Assembly (NCBI RefSeq): GCF_016862935.1
Contig: NZ_BONX01000044.1
Location: forward strand, 62,001 to 126,000
DNA length: 64,000 nucleotides
Direction of reading: 5' to 3'
Source of the DNA: Plantactinospora mayteni
GTDB taxonomy: Bacteria > Actinomycetota > Actinomycetes > Mycobacteriales > Micromonosporaceae
Of this stretch, positions 1 to 7,300 are shown one piece after another; the first letter of the stretch is position 1; each line of letters opens with the position of its first letter. Under the pieces are notes generated by a model that saw only the letters and a program-made list of their open reading frames with translations, was not told where the DNA came from and did no database searches. Made by a program: the position numbers and the translations under genes.

Positions 1-2976
1 ATCGGCTGGATCGAGGACGGCGACTACTGGACCTTCGACCCGACCAACCTGACCGGCATCACCGGGTTCCGGTTCCGGGCCTCCTCGGCCGGCGGCGGCG
101 CCCGGATCGAGGTACGGTCCGGCGCGGTCGACGGCCCGGTACTGGCCACCGCCACGGTGCCGGACACCGGCGGCTGGCAGACCTTCACCAACGCCACGGC
201 AGAGCTGGCGACCCCGAGCACGGTAACTGGTCCCCTGTTCTTCGTGGCGCGCAACCCGGTCGGGGCCACCGGCACGGGTGCGATCCTCAACGTCAACTGG
301 GTCGACTTCCTCGGTCGCGGCGTCACCGACAACGCGCCGCCGACGGTGACCGCCACCGCCACCCCGACCACCGGTACCGCGCCGGTCGCGGTGAGCTTCG
401 ACGGCACCGCCACCGACGCCGAGGGCGACGACCCGCTCACGTACGCCTGGGACTTCGGGGACGGGGGCACGGCGAACACCCTGGACGCCACGCACACGTA
501 CACCGGCCCGGGGACGTTCACCGCGACCCTGACCGTGACGGACGCGCGGGGCGCCGCCGCGTACGCCACGGTGACGGTGAAGGTGCAGGCGCCGAACACC
601 TCCTGCTTCGGTGCCCGCTCGGACGACTTCACCGGCAGCGAGCTGGACAAGGCCCGCTGGTCGACGGTGGTCCGGGAGAACCAGCTCTACGGTGTACGGG
701 GCGGCTCGCTCGTCCTGCCCACCTCGGTCGGCGACCTGTACGGCACCCGCAACGACGCCACCAACGTCGTACTGCAACCGGCGCCGAGCGGAAGCTGGCA
801 GGCCACCACCAAGGTGAGCCTGGCGGCGGTCGCCGACTACCAGCAGGCCGGCCTGATCGTGTACGGCGACGACGACAACTACGCCAAACTGGACCTGCTG
901 TACGGCGGCAACCAGCGGGTCGAGTTCATCCGGGAAACCGCCGGCACCCCGCGCAACGAGGGTGGCGACTCGGCGGCGGCACCGGCCGGTGACTCGATCT
1001 ACCTGCGGCTGACCAGCGACGGAGTGAACCTGACGGCGGCCTTCTCGGCCGACGGGCAGACCTTCACCCCGGTCGGCCGGTCGGCGGCGCTGGCCGGCAT
1101 CACCAACCCGAAGGTGGGGCTGTTCGCGCTGAACGGCGGCACCACCGCACCGGTGGTGGACGCCAGCTTCGACTGGTTCCAGATCACGCCGGACGAGCCG
1201 GCCGGCGAGGTGACCCCGAGCGACGAGTTCACCGGGACCAGCCTGGACAAGTGCCGGTGGGACGGGATCGTCCGGGAGGACCCGACGGCGTACAGGGTCG
1301 CCGACGGCGCGCTGCACGTCGACGTGCCGAACGGTGACATCTACACCGGCAACAACACCGGGCCGACGAACTTCATACTCCAGACCGCTCCCGAGGGCGA
1401 CTGGACGATCGAGACGAAGGTCGACGCCAGCAGGCTGAACGAGCAGTACCAGCAGGCCGGCCTGATCGTCTACGGCGACGACGACAACTACCTGAAGTTC
1501 GACTTCATCGCCGACAACCAGGTGGGCCAGCCGGTGGCGCGGCGGATCGAGTTCCGCAGCGAGATCGGCGCGGCCGTGCAGGACCCGCAGCCGCAGATCA
1601 CCAACCTCACCGAGTCGGTGTGGCACCTGCGACTGGCGAAGTCGGGTAACGCCTACACGGCTGCGTACTCGGCGGACGGGACGACCTGGACGGAGTTCCC
1701 GCCGCTGACCAACGCCGCGGTGGGTGCCACGCCGCGGATCGGTCTGTTCAGCCTCGGTGCGGCGCAGACCGCGTCGAAGACCGTCTCGTTCGACTACTTC
1801 CGGCTCAGCACGGAAGCTGTCGACGAGGCGGCCCCGGTGACCACCGCCACCGTGTCGGGGACCCCGACCGGCGGCTGGCACACCGGCCCGGTGACGGTGA
1901 CCCTGGCCGCCACCGACAACGCCGGGGGCAGCGGGGTGGCCCGCACCGAATACCAACTCGACACCGCGACGACCTGGACGGCCTACTCTGAGCCGGTGCT
2001 GGTCGCCGGGGACGGGCCGCACACCGTGCGGTTCCGTTCGGTGGACGAGGCGGGCAACGTCGAGGAGACGAAGTCGGTCGAGGTGAAGATCGACGCCACC
2101 GCGCCGGTCAGCACCGCCGCGTTCGCCCCGCCGACCGACGACGGCTGGCACAGCGGCACCATCCCGGTGACGCTGGCCTCGACCGACGCCGGTGCCGGGG
2201 TGGCCAAGCTGGAGTGGTCGCTTGACGGCGGCGCCTGGACGGCGTACACCGAGCCGGTGAACGTGACCGGGGACGGGCAGCACGAGCTGCTCTACCGGGC
2301 CACCGACGGTGCGGGCAACGCCGAGACGCTCAAGTCGGCGATCCTGAAGATCGACGGCGTGAAGCCGACCGTACTGGTCTCCGGACTGGCCGACGGTCAG
2401 CTCTACGGCGACAGCCAGGACGTCCGGGTGAACTGGTCGGCGGTCGACCCGACCTCCGGCATCAAGGCGACGGTCGGCACCCTGGACGGTCGCCCGTACC
2501 AGCCCAACACCTTGCAGGCGATGTACGAGCTGCCGCTCGGCCTGCACGAGCTGACCGTGACCGCGACGGACAAGGCCGGCAACACGACGACCTCGACCGT
2601 ACGGTTCTTCGTCACCACCTCGTTCCGGGACATGCAGATGCTGCTGGACCGGTTCAAGGCGACGAGTCGACTGTCGGCCAAGGGGCACAAGCAGTTGTCG
2701 AGCAAGCTCGACGCGGTCCGCCAGGCCGAGGCGAGCGGCAACGACAGCAGGGCGATCAAGCTGCTCGGCCAGTTCAAGGAACTCGCCGCGGACACCGGGC
2801 TGGTCACCGAGGCGGAGATCCGGGACGTACTGATCCGGGACGCCGACGCGATGATCGTCCGGCTGGGCGGCAGCCCGAGCGCCGCCGGGATCAGGGCCAA
2901 CGACGGCAAGTCGGTGCAGGGCACCGGTCGGCTGGCCGAGGACCCGACCCGGGTGAAGCGGGGCGGAAGGCTCTGA
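1..2976 (+). CDS. Secreted multidomain carbohydrate-binding protein, 5' end cut by the window
   Basis: The reading frame is open from base 1, so the start lies outside; 991 residues are visible. Domains in order: the end of a CBM6-like carbohydrate-binding module (about residues 1-105, with GDYWTFDP), a PKD domain (about 110-195, motif YAWDFGDGG), two concanavalin-A-like DUF1349-type domains (about 203-395 and 405-615, both containing QQAGLIVYGDDDNY), two OmpL47-like beta repeats and a third Ig-like domain (about 610-868), and a C-terminal helical FIMAH-like domain (about 875-965). No catalytic domain is visible; in relatives such modules trail glycoside hydrolases, ThuA-like or PQQ-type sugar dehydrogenase domains. 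Extracellular polysaccharide binding or degradation is inferred. Domain calls come from motif recognition by eye. Confidence 0.85.
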   Translation: MGWIEDGDYWTFDPTNLTGITGFRFRASSAGGGARIEVRSGAVDGPVLATATVPDTGGWQTFTNATAELATPSTVTGPLFFVARNPVGATGTGAILNVNWVDFLGRGVTDNAPPTVTATATPTTGTAPVAVSFDGTATDAEGDDPLTYAWDFGDGGTANTLDATHTYTGPGTFTATLTVTDARGAAAYATVTVKVQAPNTSCFGARSDDFTGSELDKARWSTVVRENQLYGVRGGSLVLPTSVGDLYGTRNDATNVVLQPAPSGSWQATTKVSLAAVADYQQAGLIVYGDDDNYAKLDLLYGGNQRVEFIRETAGTPRNEGGDSAAAPAGDSIYLRLTSDGVNLTAAFSADGQTFTPVGRSAALAGITNPKVGLFALNGGTTAPVVDASFDWFQITPDEPAGEVTPSDEFTGTSLDKCRWDGIVREDPTAYRVADGALHVDVPNGDIYTGNNTGPTNFILQTAPEGDWTIETKVDASRLNEQYQQAGLIVYGDDDNYLKFDFIADNQVGQPVARRIEFRSEIGAAVQDPQPQITNLTESVWHLRLAKSGNAYTAAYSADGTTWTEFPPLTNAAVGATPRIGLFSLGAAQTASKTVSFDYFRLSTEAVDEAAPVTTATVSGTPTGGWHTGPVTVTLAATDNAGGSGVARTEYQLDTATTWTAYSEPVLVAGDGPHTVRFRSVDEAGNVEETKSVEVKIDATAPVSTAAFAPPTDDGWHSGTIPVTLASTDAGAGVAKLEWSLDGGAWTAYTEPVNVTGDGQHELLYRATDGAGNAETLKSAILKIDGVKPTVLVSGLADGQLYGDSQDVRVNWSAVDPTSGIKATVGTLDGRPYQPNTLQAMYELPLGLHELTVTATDKAGNTTTSTVRFFVTTSFRDMQMLLDRFKATSRLSAKGHKQLSSKLDAVRQAEASGNDSRAIKLLGQFKELAADTGLVTEAEIRDVLIRDADAMIVRLGGSPSAAGIRANDGKSVQGTGRLAEDPTRVKRGGRL

Positions 2977-3040
2977 CCCGGTAGTTCGGCACGTCAGGTA
3001 AGCGCGGGGGCGGTCACCATCCGGCGGCCGCCCCCGCACC

Positions 3041-3156
3041 CGTCCGGCGAACCACCCGCCGGGAACACCCGTCCGGCGGACGACCCGCCGGGAACAGCCG
3101 TCCGGCGGACAACCCGCCGGGAACAGCCGTCCGGCGGACAACCCGCCGGGAAGGAG
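3041..3156. repeat. Four tandem 29-bp units, each a short hairpin
   Basis: Units begin at 3041, 3070, 3099 and 3128. The later ones share CCGGCGG, a 5-nt loop and CCGCCGG, a perfect 7-bp stem. The last unit ends in AAGGAG, which is the Shine-Dalgarno sequence for the gene starting at 3165. The array therefore lies in the 5' leader of that gene. Confidence 0.85.
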
Positions 3157-3164
3157 TACCCCGA

Positions 3165-3722
3165 ATGCGACGTCGACCTCCTCCGAGAACACTGGGGTGG
3201 CGGGCGCTCGTACCGCTGCTCTGCGCGCTCTTCCTCGCCGCCGGGCTGGTCCCGGCGGCGCCGGCCGCCGCGCACGGCGACAAGATCAAGCTCGCCGTCG
3301 CCGGCGACGGCGCGACCGGGGTGACGGTGCAGGCCACCTACCAGGACGGCCATCCGGTGGACACCGGCGTACGGCTGGTGCTGACCGCCACCGCCGAGGG
3401 CGGCCGGACGGTCGGCCCGCTCCAGCTCAACCCGGCCGGCGAGGGCGAAGGCTTCTACACCACCGGACCGGTGCTCACCCCCGGCCCCTGGCAGGTCACG
3501 GTCACCGCACCGAAGCCGACCCCGGCCGAGGTACGCGTGGTCGTGCAGGCCCGCGCCGCCCAGGCCGCCCCACCGGCGCCCGCGCCGGATGCGGCCGGTG
3601 CCCCGGACCCGGCTGACACCACCACCTGGCTGTGGTGGGTGGCCGGGGCCGCGGTGGCGCTCGCCGCCGTCGCCACCCTCGGCGCCCTCCTGGTACGCAC
3701 CCGCACCCGCCACCGCCCCTGA
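3165..3722 (+). CDS. Small secreted protein with C-terminal membrane anchor
   Basis: A 185-residue protein. A signal peptide spans about residues 1-37 (twin Arg-rich start, hydrophobic LVPLLCALFLAAGLVPA, Ala-X-Ala cleavage region, then AHGDKI). An Ig-like beta domain of about 90 residues follows, then an Ala/Pro linker and one transmembrane helix near residues 149-175 with a basic cytoplasmic end. The AHGD start of the mature protein recalls CopC/YtkA-like exported domains, but the family cannot be named confidently. The ATG has AAGGAG 8 nt upstream. A 53-bp palindrome lies 21 nt after the stop. Confidence 0.8.
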   Translation: MRRRPPPRTLGWRALVPLLCALFLAAGLVPAAPAAAHGDKIKLAVAGDGATGVTVQATYQDGHPVDTGVRLVLTATAEGGRTVGPLQLNPAGEGEGFYTTGPVLTPGPWQVTVTAPKPTPAEVRVVVQARAAQAAPPAPAPDAAGAPDPADTTTWLWWVAGAAVALAAVATLGALLVRTRTRHRP

Positions 3723-3743
3723 CTCTCCCGGCCGCCTCCCCTC

Positions 3744-3796
3744 ACCTGGACACCAGATGCGCTAACCGCCCGGCGTAGCGCATCTGTCGTCCAGGT
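3744..3796. repeat. 53-bp imperfect palindrome, copy A
   Basis: Arms ACCTGGAC and CAGATGCGCTA, separated by two mismatched positions, pair with TAGCGCATCTG and GTCCAGGT around an 11-nt loop. A near-identical palindrome lies at 4965-5017. It follows the gene ending at 3722, so it may act as a terminator lacking a U tract. It could also be a repetitive extragenic palindrome. Confidence 0.8.
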
Positions 3797-3884
3797 CGAC
3801 CGCAAACACTCGGACGGTGCCGAGCGGTGCGTCGCCCGTTGCCCGCACGCCGCTCCGGCAGCCGAGCGGCGCTGGGCCGACGGC

Positions 3885-4017
3885 GTTGGTGGACGGCGGC
3901 ACCATTGGTGGACGGCGGCGTCGTTGCTGGACGGCGGGACGGTTGGTGGACGGCGGGACGGTTGGTGGACGGCCGCATCGCCGATGGACGGTGGTGTCGT
4001 TGGTGGATGGGGCAGCG
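3885..4017. repeat. Seven tandem 19-bp repeats (iteron-like) upstream of DUF559 gene
   Basis: The core TGGACGGC or a close variant recurs with GGAC/GGAT at 3891, 3910, 3929, 3948, 3967, 3986 and 4005, an exact 19-bp period. Units are 70-100% alike, with the fourth and fifth nearly identical (GGGACGGTTGGTGGACGGC). The array ends about 30 nt before the start at 4048. An operator array is possible; slippage expansion is the simple alternative. Confidence 0.85.
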
Positions 4018-4047
4018 GGCGGGCGGGGAGTGCGGCAAGCTGGCTCG

Positions 4048-4986
4048 ATGCCTCGCTCGCCCCTGGTTCCGGCGCGGTTGGCGTTCCTGCCGTTCTCGGC
4101 CCGGGCGGCCGTGGCGGAGGGGCTGGTCACCCGGAGCATGCTGCGCAGCCGGGCCTGGCTCAGGCTGCTTCCCGACATCTACGTGCACCGCGACGGCTAC
4201 CGGGCGGACGACCACCGGATGTGGTGCGACGCGGTCGCACTCACCCTGCCGCCCGGCGGCGCTGTCGGCGGGTTGAGCGCCGCATACCTGTGGGGCGTCG
4301 ACCTGCTGGCCAGGAATGCCCCGGTCACCGCGCTGGTTCCGGGCGCCACCCGACCCCGCCCCCGGCCCCGGGTGCGCTGCACGCTCGCCCGCCTCCCGGC
4401 CGAGGACGTGACCCGGTTCGGCGGGTTGCCGGTCAGCACGCCACTGCGTACGGCCTTCGACCTGGGGCGGACGCTGCCGCGTACCGAGGCGGTGGTGGCG
4501 GTGGACGCACTGCTGAACCGTCGGGTGGTGAAGCCCGCCGCGCTGACCGACTACCTGGCGGCGCGTCCGGGCTGGCCCGGCGTACTCCTGTTGCGCGAGG
4601 TACTCGGCCTGGCCGAACCGCTCAGCGAGTCACCGATGGAGACCCGCCTCCGGCTCCTGCTCGTCGACGCCGGCCTGCCGGTGCCGATCGCGCAGCACGA
4701 CGTGTACGACGCCCGGGGGCGGTTCGTCGGCCGGGTGGACCTGGCCTATCCCCGGCTGCGGATCGCGCTGGAGTACGAGGGCGACCACCACCGCGAACGG
4801 GCACACTTCCGCCAGGACGTCGCCCGGCTGAACGACCTCCGCGCCGCCGGTTGGGTCGTACTCCGCTTCACCGCCGACGACGTCCTGCGCCACCCCGCCC
4901 GACTCGTCGCCCAGGTGACCCAGGCCGTCCGGGAGCGCTCCGCCGCCGGCTCGGACACCCGCTCACCTGGACGCCAGATGCGCTAA
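4048..4986 (+). CDS. AbiEi-like N-terminal domain plus DUF559 (Vsr-like endonuclease) protein
   Basis: 312 residues from the ATG at 4048. The N-terminal 60 residues (LVTRSMLRS then LPDIYVHRDGY) resemble the winged-helix start of AbiEi-type antitoxins. The C-terminal about 110 residues are a DUF559/Vsr-like PD-(D/E)XK fold with VDLAYPRLRIALEYEGDHH, AHFRQDVARLNDL and GWVVLRFTADDV. Such proteins are common in actinobacteria, often several per genome and without a partner; their biochemical role is not established. No AbiEii-type toxin lies nearby. The frame is open further upstream to 3817, but that part only reads through the 19-bp repeats, so the start after the repeats is preferred. The last codons and the TAA lie inside palindrome copy B. 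Confidence 0.75.
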   Translation: MPRSPLVPARLAFLPFSARAAVAEGLVTRSMLRSRAWLRLLPDIYVHRDGYRADDHRMWCDAVALTLPPGGAVGGLSAAYLWGVDLLARNAPVTALVPGATRPRPRPRVRCTLARLPAEDVTRFGGLPVSTPLRTAFDLGRTLPRTEAVVAVDALLNRRVVKPAALTDYLAARPGWPGVLLLREVLGLAEPLSESPMETRLRLLLVDAGLPVPIAQHDVYDARGRFVGRVDLAYPRLRIALEYEGDHHRERAHFRQDVARLNDLRAAGWVVLRFTADDVLRHPARLVAQVTQAVRERSAAGSDTRSPGRQMR

Positions 4987-5017
4987 CCGTTCGGGATAGC
5001 GCCTCTGGCGTCCAGGT
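4965..5017. repeat. 53-bp imperfect palindrome, copy B, overlapping the DUF559 stop codon
   Basis: Left arm ACCTGGACGCCAGATGCGCTA matches the complement of the right arm except at one position, with an 11-nt loop. It is about 85% identical to copy A at 3744-3796. The DUF559 stop TAA (4984-4986) lies at the end of the left arm. It sits between that gene and the converging reductase gene, so a bidirectional terminator role is possible. Confidence 0.8.
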
Positions 5018-5114
5018 CGCCAGCATCGCCACCCGCACGGGCGGGCGCATCGCTGGCGGCACGAGGGCGGGCGCGTCGCTGCGGGCAGGCGGCTGTGCTG
5101 TCGGGGCGGGGTGC

Positions 5115-6071
5115 TCAGAGGAGGGTGCGGAGAGTGGTGAGGTCGTCGGGGGTGGGCTGCCAGCGGCCGGCGTCGGCGTTGGCGCGTACCTGGTCGGGGG
5201 TGGTGGCACCGGCGATCACCGAGGTCACCGCCGGCTGGGCGGCCAGGCCACCGATCGCGATGTCGAGCAGGGATCGGCCCCGCTCGGCGGCGTACTTCTC
5301 CAGGGCCTCGATGGTGTCCCAGGGAGCGGAGGCGAGCCGGGCGGCGTACCTCGGGCTGCTGCCGGCGAGCCGGCTGTCCGACGGCGGCTGCGCGCCCCGC
5401 TTGTACTTGCCGGTGAGCAGCCCGTCGGCGAGCGGGAAGAACGGCAACAGGCCGAGCCCGAAGTGCTGGGCGGCCGGCACCACCTCGGTCTCCACGCTCC
5501 GGTTCAGCAGGCTGTACTCGTTCTGCGCGCTGACGAAGGGCGTCCAGCCCCGGGTACGCGCCGTCCAGGCCGCGTCGGCGATCCGCCAGCCGGTGAAGTT
5601 GGAGTTGCCGAGGTAGCGGACCTTGCCGGCCCGGACCAGGTCGTCCAGCGCGCTCAACGTCTCCTCGATCGGCGTACCCGGATCGGGCTCGTGCAGCTGG
5701 TAGAGGTCGATGTGGTCGGTGCCCAGCCGGCGCAGCGACGCCTCGACCGCCCGCGCGACGTAGCGGCGGGCGCCCCGGGCGCCGTGGTCCGGCCCGTTCA
5801 TCCCGGACATGCTCATGCCGAACTTGGACGCCAGCACGACATCGTCCCGCCGGCCGCGCAGCGCGGCGCCGAGTTGCTCCTCCGAGCCGCCGTGCGGCTC
5901 GCCGTAGATGTCGGCGGTGTCGAAGAAGTTGATGCCGGCGTCGAGGGCCGCGTCGACCACGGCCCGGGTGCCGGCGGCGTCGAGCTTGCGGCCGAAGTTG
6001 TTGCACCCGATCCCGACGACGGACACCACGAGCCCGGAGTCGCCCAACCGGCGGTAGGTCATCTCAGTCAC
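5115..6071 (-). CDS. Aldo/keto reductase
   Basis: 318 residues from a GTG at 6071, with AGGG about 8 nt upstream; an ATG three codons in (6062) is an equal alternative. The TIM-barrel AKR hallmarks are present: GDSGLVVSVVGIGCNNFG at the start, catalytic Asp/Tyr in DTADIYGEPHGGSEE, Lys in VLASKFG, and His in DLYQLHEPDP. The cofactor-binding end contains SVIAGATTPDQV. An NADPH-dependent carbonyl reductase is expected; the substrate cannot be told. Monocistronic, divergent from the glycosyltransferase gene at 6314. Confidence 0.9.
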   Translation of the reverse strand: MTEMTYRRLGDSGLVVSVVGIGCNNFGRKLDAAGTRAVVDAALDAGINFFDTADIYGEPHGGSEEQLGAALRGRRDDVVLASKFGMSMSGMNGPDHGARGARRYVARAVEASLRRLGTDHIDLYQLHEPDPGTPIEETLSALDDLVRAGKVRYLGNSNFTGWRIADAAWTARTRGWTPFVSAQNEYSLLNRSVETEVVPAAQHFGLGLLPFFPLADGLLTGKYKRGAQPPSDSRLAGSSPRYAARLASAPWDTIEALEKYAAERGRSLLDIAIGGLAAQPAVTSVIAGATTPDQVRANADAGRWQPTPDDLTTLRTLL

Positions 6072-6313
6072 GAGATCAACCCTATGTCGCCGGCCCCGGC
6101 CCGACACGCCGCACCGGAGTCCACTCACCCGGCCAGGGGACGACCATTCGAGAAAATGATTCGACGCCGATTCACGTATACGAATCAACTGACGTACCGG
6201 CGCGTCGCGTGCGTATGCCGAAAACTGCTATATCGTGGGCACGGATACGGCGACCTCTGCGATAACCCCGCCCATTCATGGTCGCCACCCGAGGCGCCGG
6301 AAGGCGGGTTCAC

Positions 6314-7300
6314 ATGGCGGTGAACGGCCGATTCGATCGGCCCGGCACGGAGATGTCCGTCGTCCCCGCCCAGGTCAGCAGGGACAGCAACGCACCGGTC
6401 GAGGTGACCGTCGTACTTCCCTGCTACAACGAGCAGGCGCACGTACTGGCGGAAATCGAGCGCATCTGCGCGGCAATGGACGCCAGCGGCCTGCATTACG
6501 AATTGCTGGCGATCGACGACGCCTCGACCGACGACACGTTGGAGATCCTGCGCGGGGCGGCCGGCCGATTTCCCCGGCTCCGGCTGCTGGCGTTCCACCG
6601 TAACGGTGGTTCCGGCACCGCCCGCCGGATCGGCACCGAACAGGCGCGCGGCACCATCGTGGTGTGGACCGACGCGGACATGACCTATCCGAACGAGCGG
6701 ATCCCCGAGTTCGTCCGGCTGCTGCTCCGGGACCCGCATGTCGACCAGGTCGTCGGCGCCCGGACGAGTGAGCAGGGCAGCCACAAGTTCCTCCGGGTAC
6801 CGGCGAAGTGGCTCATCCGCAAGATCGCCGAGCGACTGGCCGGCACCCGAATCCCCGACCTCAACTCCGGGCTGCGCGCCTTCCGCCGGGACGTGTCGCT
6901 GCCCTATCTCCGGCTGCTTCCGCCCGGGTTCTCCTGCGTCACCACGATCACGATGGCGTTCCTGCACAACCAGCATGACGTGCACTACCTGCCGATCTCC
7001 TACGCGCGCCGGTCGGGCTCGTCGAAGTTCCACTTCGTCCGGGACGCCTACCGCTATTTCCTCCAGGTACTCCGGATGGTGATGTACTTCAACCCGCTCA
7101 AGGTGCTGATGCCGCCGTCGCTGTCGCTGCTCGCCGTCGGCTCCGGAAAAGTCGTCTACGACCTGGTCGCGCACCCGGTCCGGATCGCCACCAACACGGT
7201 GCTGCTGCTCTGCGCCGGCCTGATCGTCGGCGCGGTGGCGCTGCTCGCCGACCTCATCGTGCGGTCCAGAATCGACTGGCCGCCCGGAAACCGCTCGTGA
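6314..7300 (+). CDS. Family 2 glycosyltransferase (dolichol-phosphate-sugar synthase type)
   Basis: 328 residues. The start at 6314 has GGAAGG about 9 nt upstream. GT-A fold motifs: VTVVLPCYNEQAHV, DDASTDDTLEIL, and the metal-binding DADMTYP. The C-terminal third has hydrophobic segments (PPSLSLLAVGSG and NTVLLLCAGLIVGAVALLA), so the enzyme is membrane-associated. By family it would load a sugar on a polyprenyl phosphate for a GT-C enzyme. It overlaps the next gene by 4 nt (GTGA), implying translational coupling with that membrane glycosyltransferase-like protein. Confidence 0.88.
   Translation: MAVNGRFDRPGTEMSVVPAQVSRDSNAPVEVTVVLPCYNEQAHVLAEIERICAAMDASGLHYELLAIDDASTDDTLEILRGAAGRFPRLRLLAFHRNGGSGTARRIGTEQARGTIVVWTDADMTYPNERIPEFVRLLLRDPHVDQVVGARTSEQGSHKFLRVPAKWLIRKIAERLAGTRIPDLNSGLRAFRRDVSLPYLRLLPPGFSCVTTITMAFLHNQHDVHYLPISYARRSGSSKFHFVRDAYRYFLQVLRMVMYFNPLKVLMPPSLSLLAVGSGKVVYDLVAHPVRIATNTVLLLCAGLIVGAVALLADLIVRSRIDWPPGNRS

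Noticed and set aside
3041-4017. Possible CRISPR array
   Set aside because: The 29-bp and 19-bp units are contiguous tandem repeats without unique spacers, and no cas gene is present.
3924-6323. 799-codon open frame on the + strand
   Set aside because: It runs out of frame through the DUF559 gene and antisense to the aldo/keto reductase, both of which have clear family motifs.
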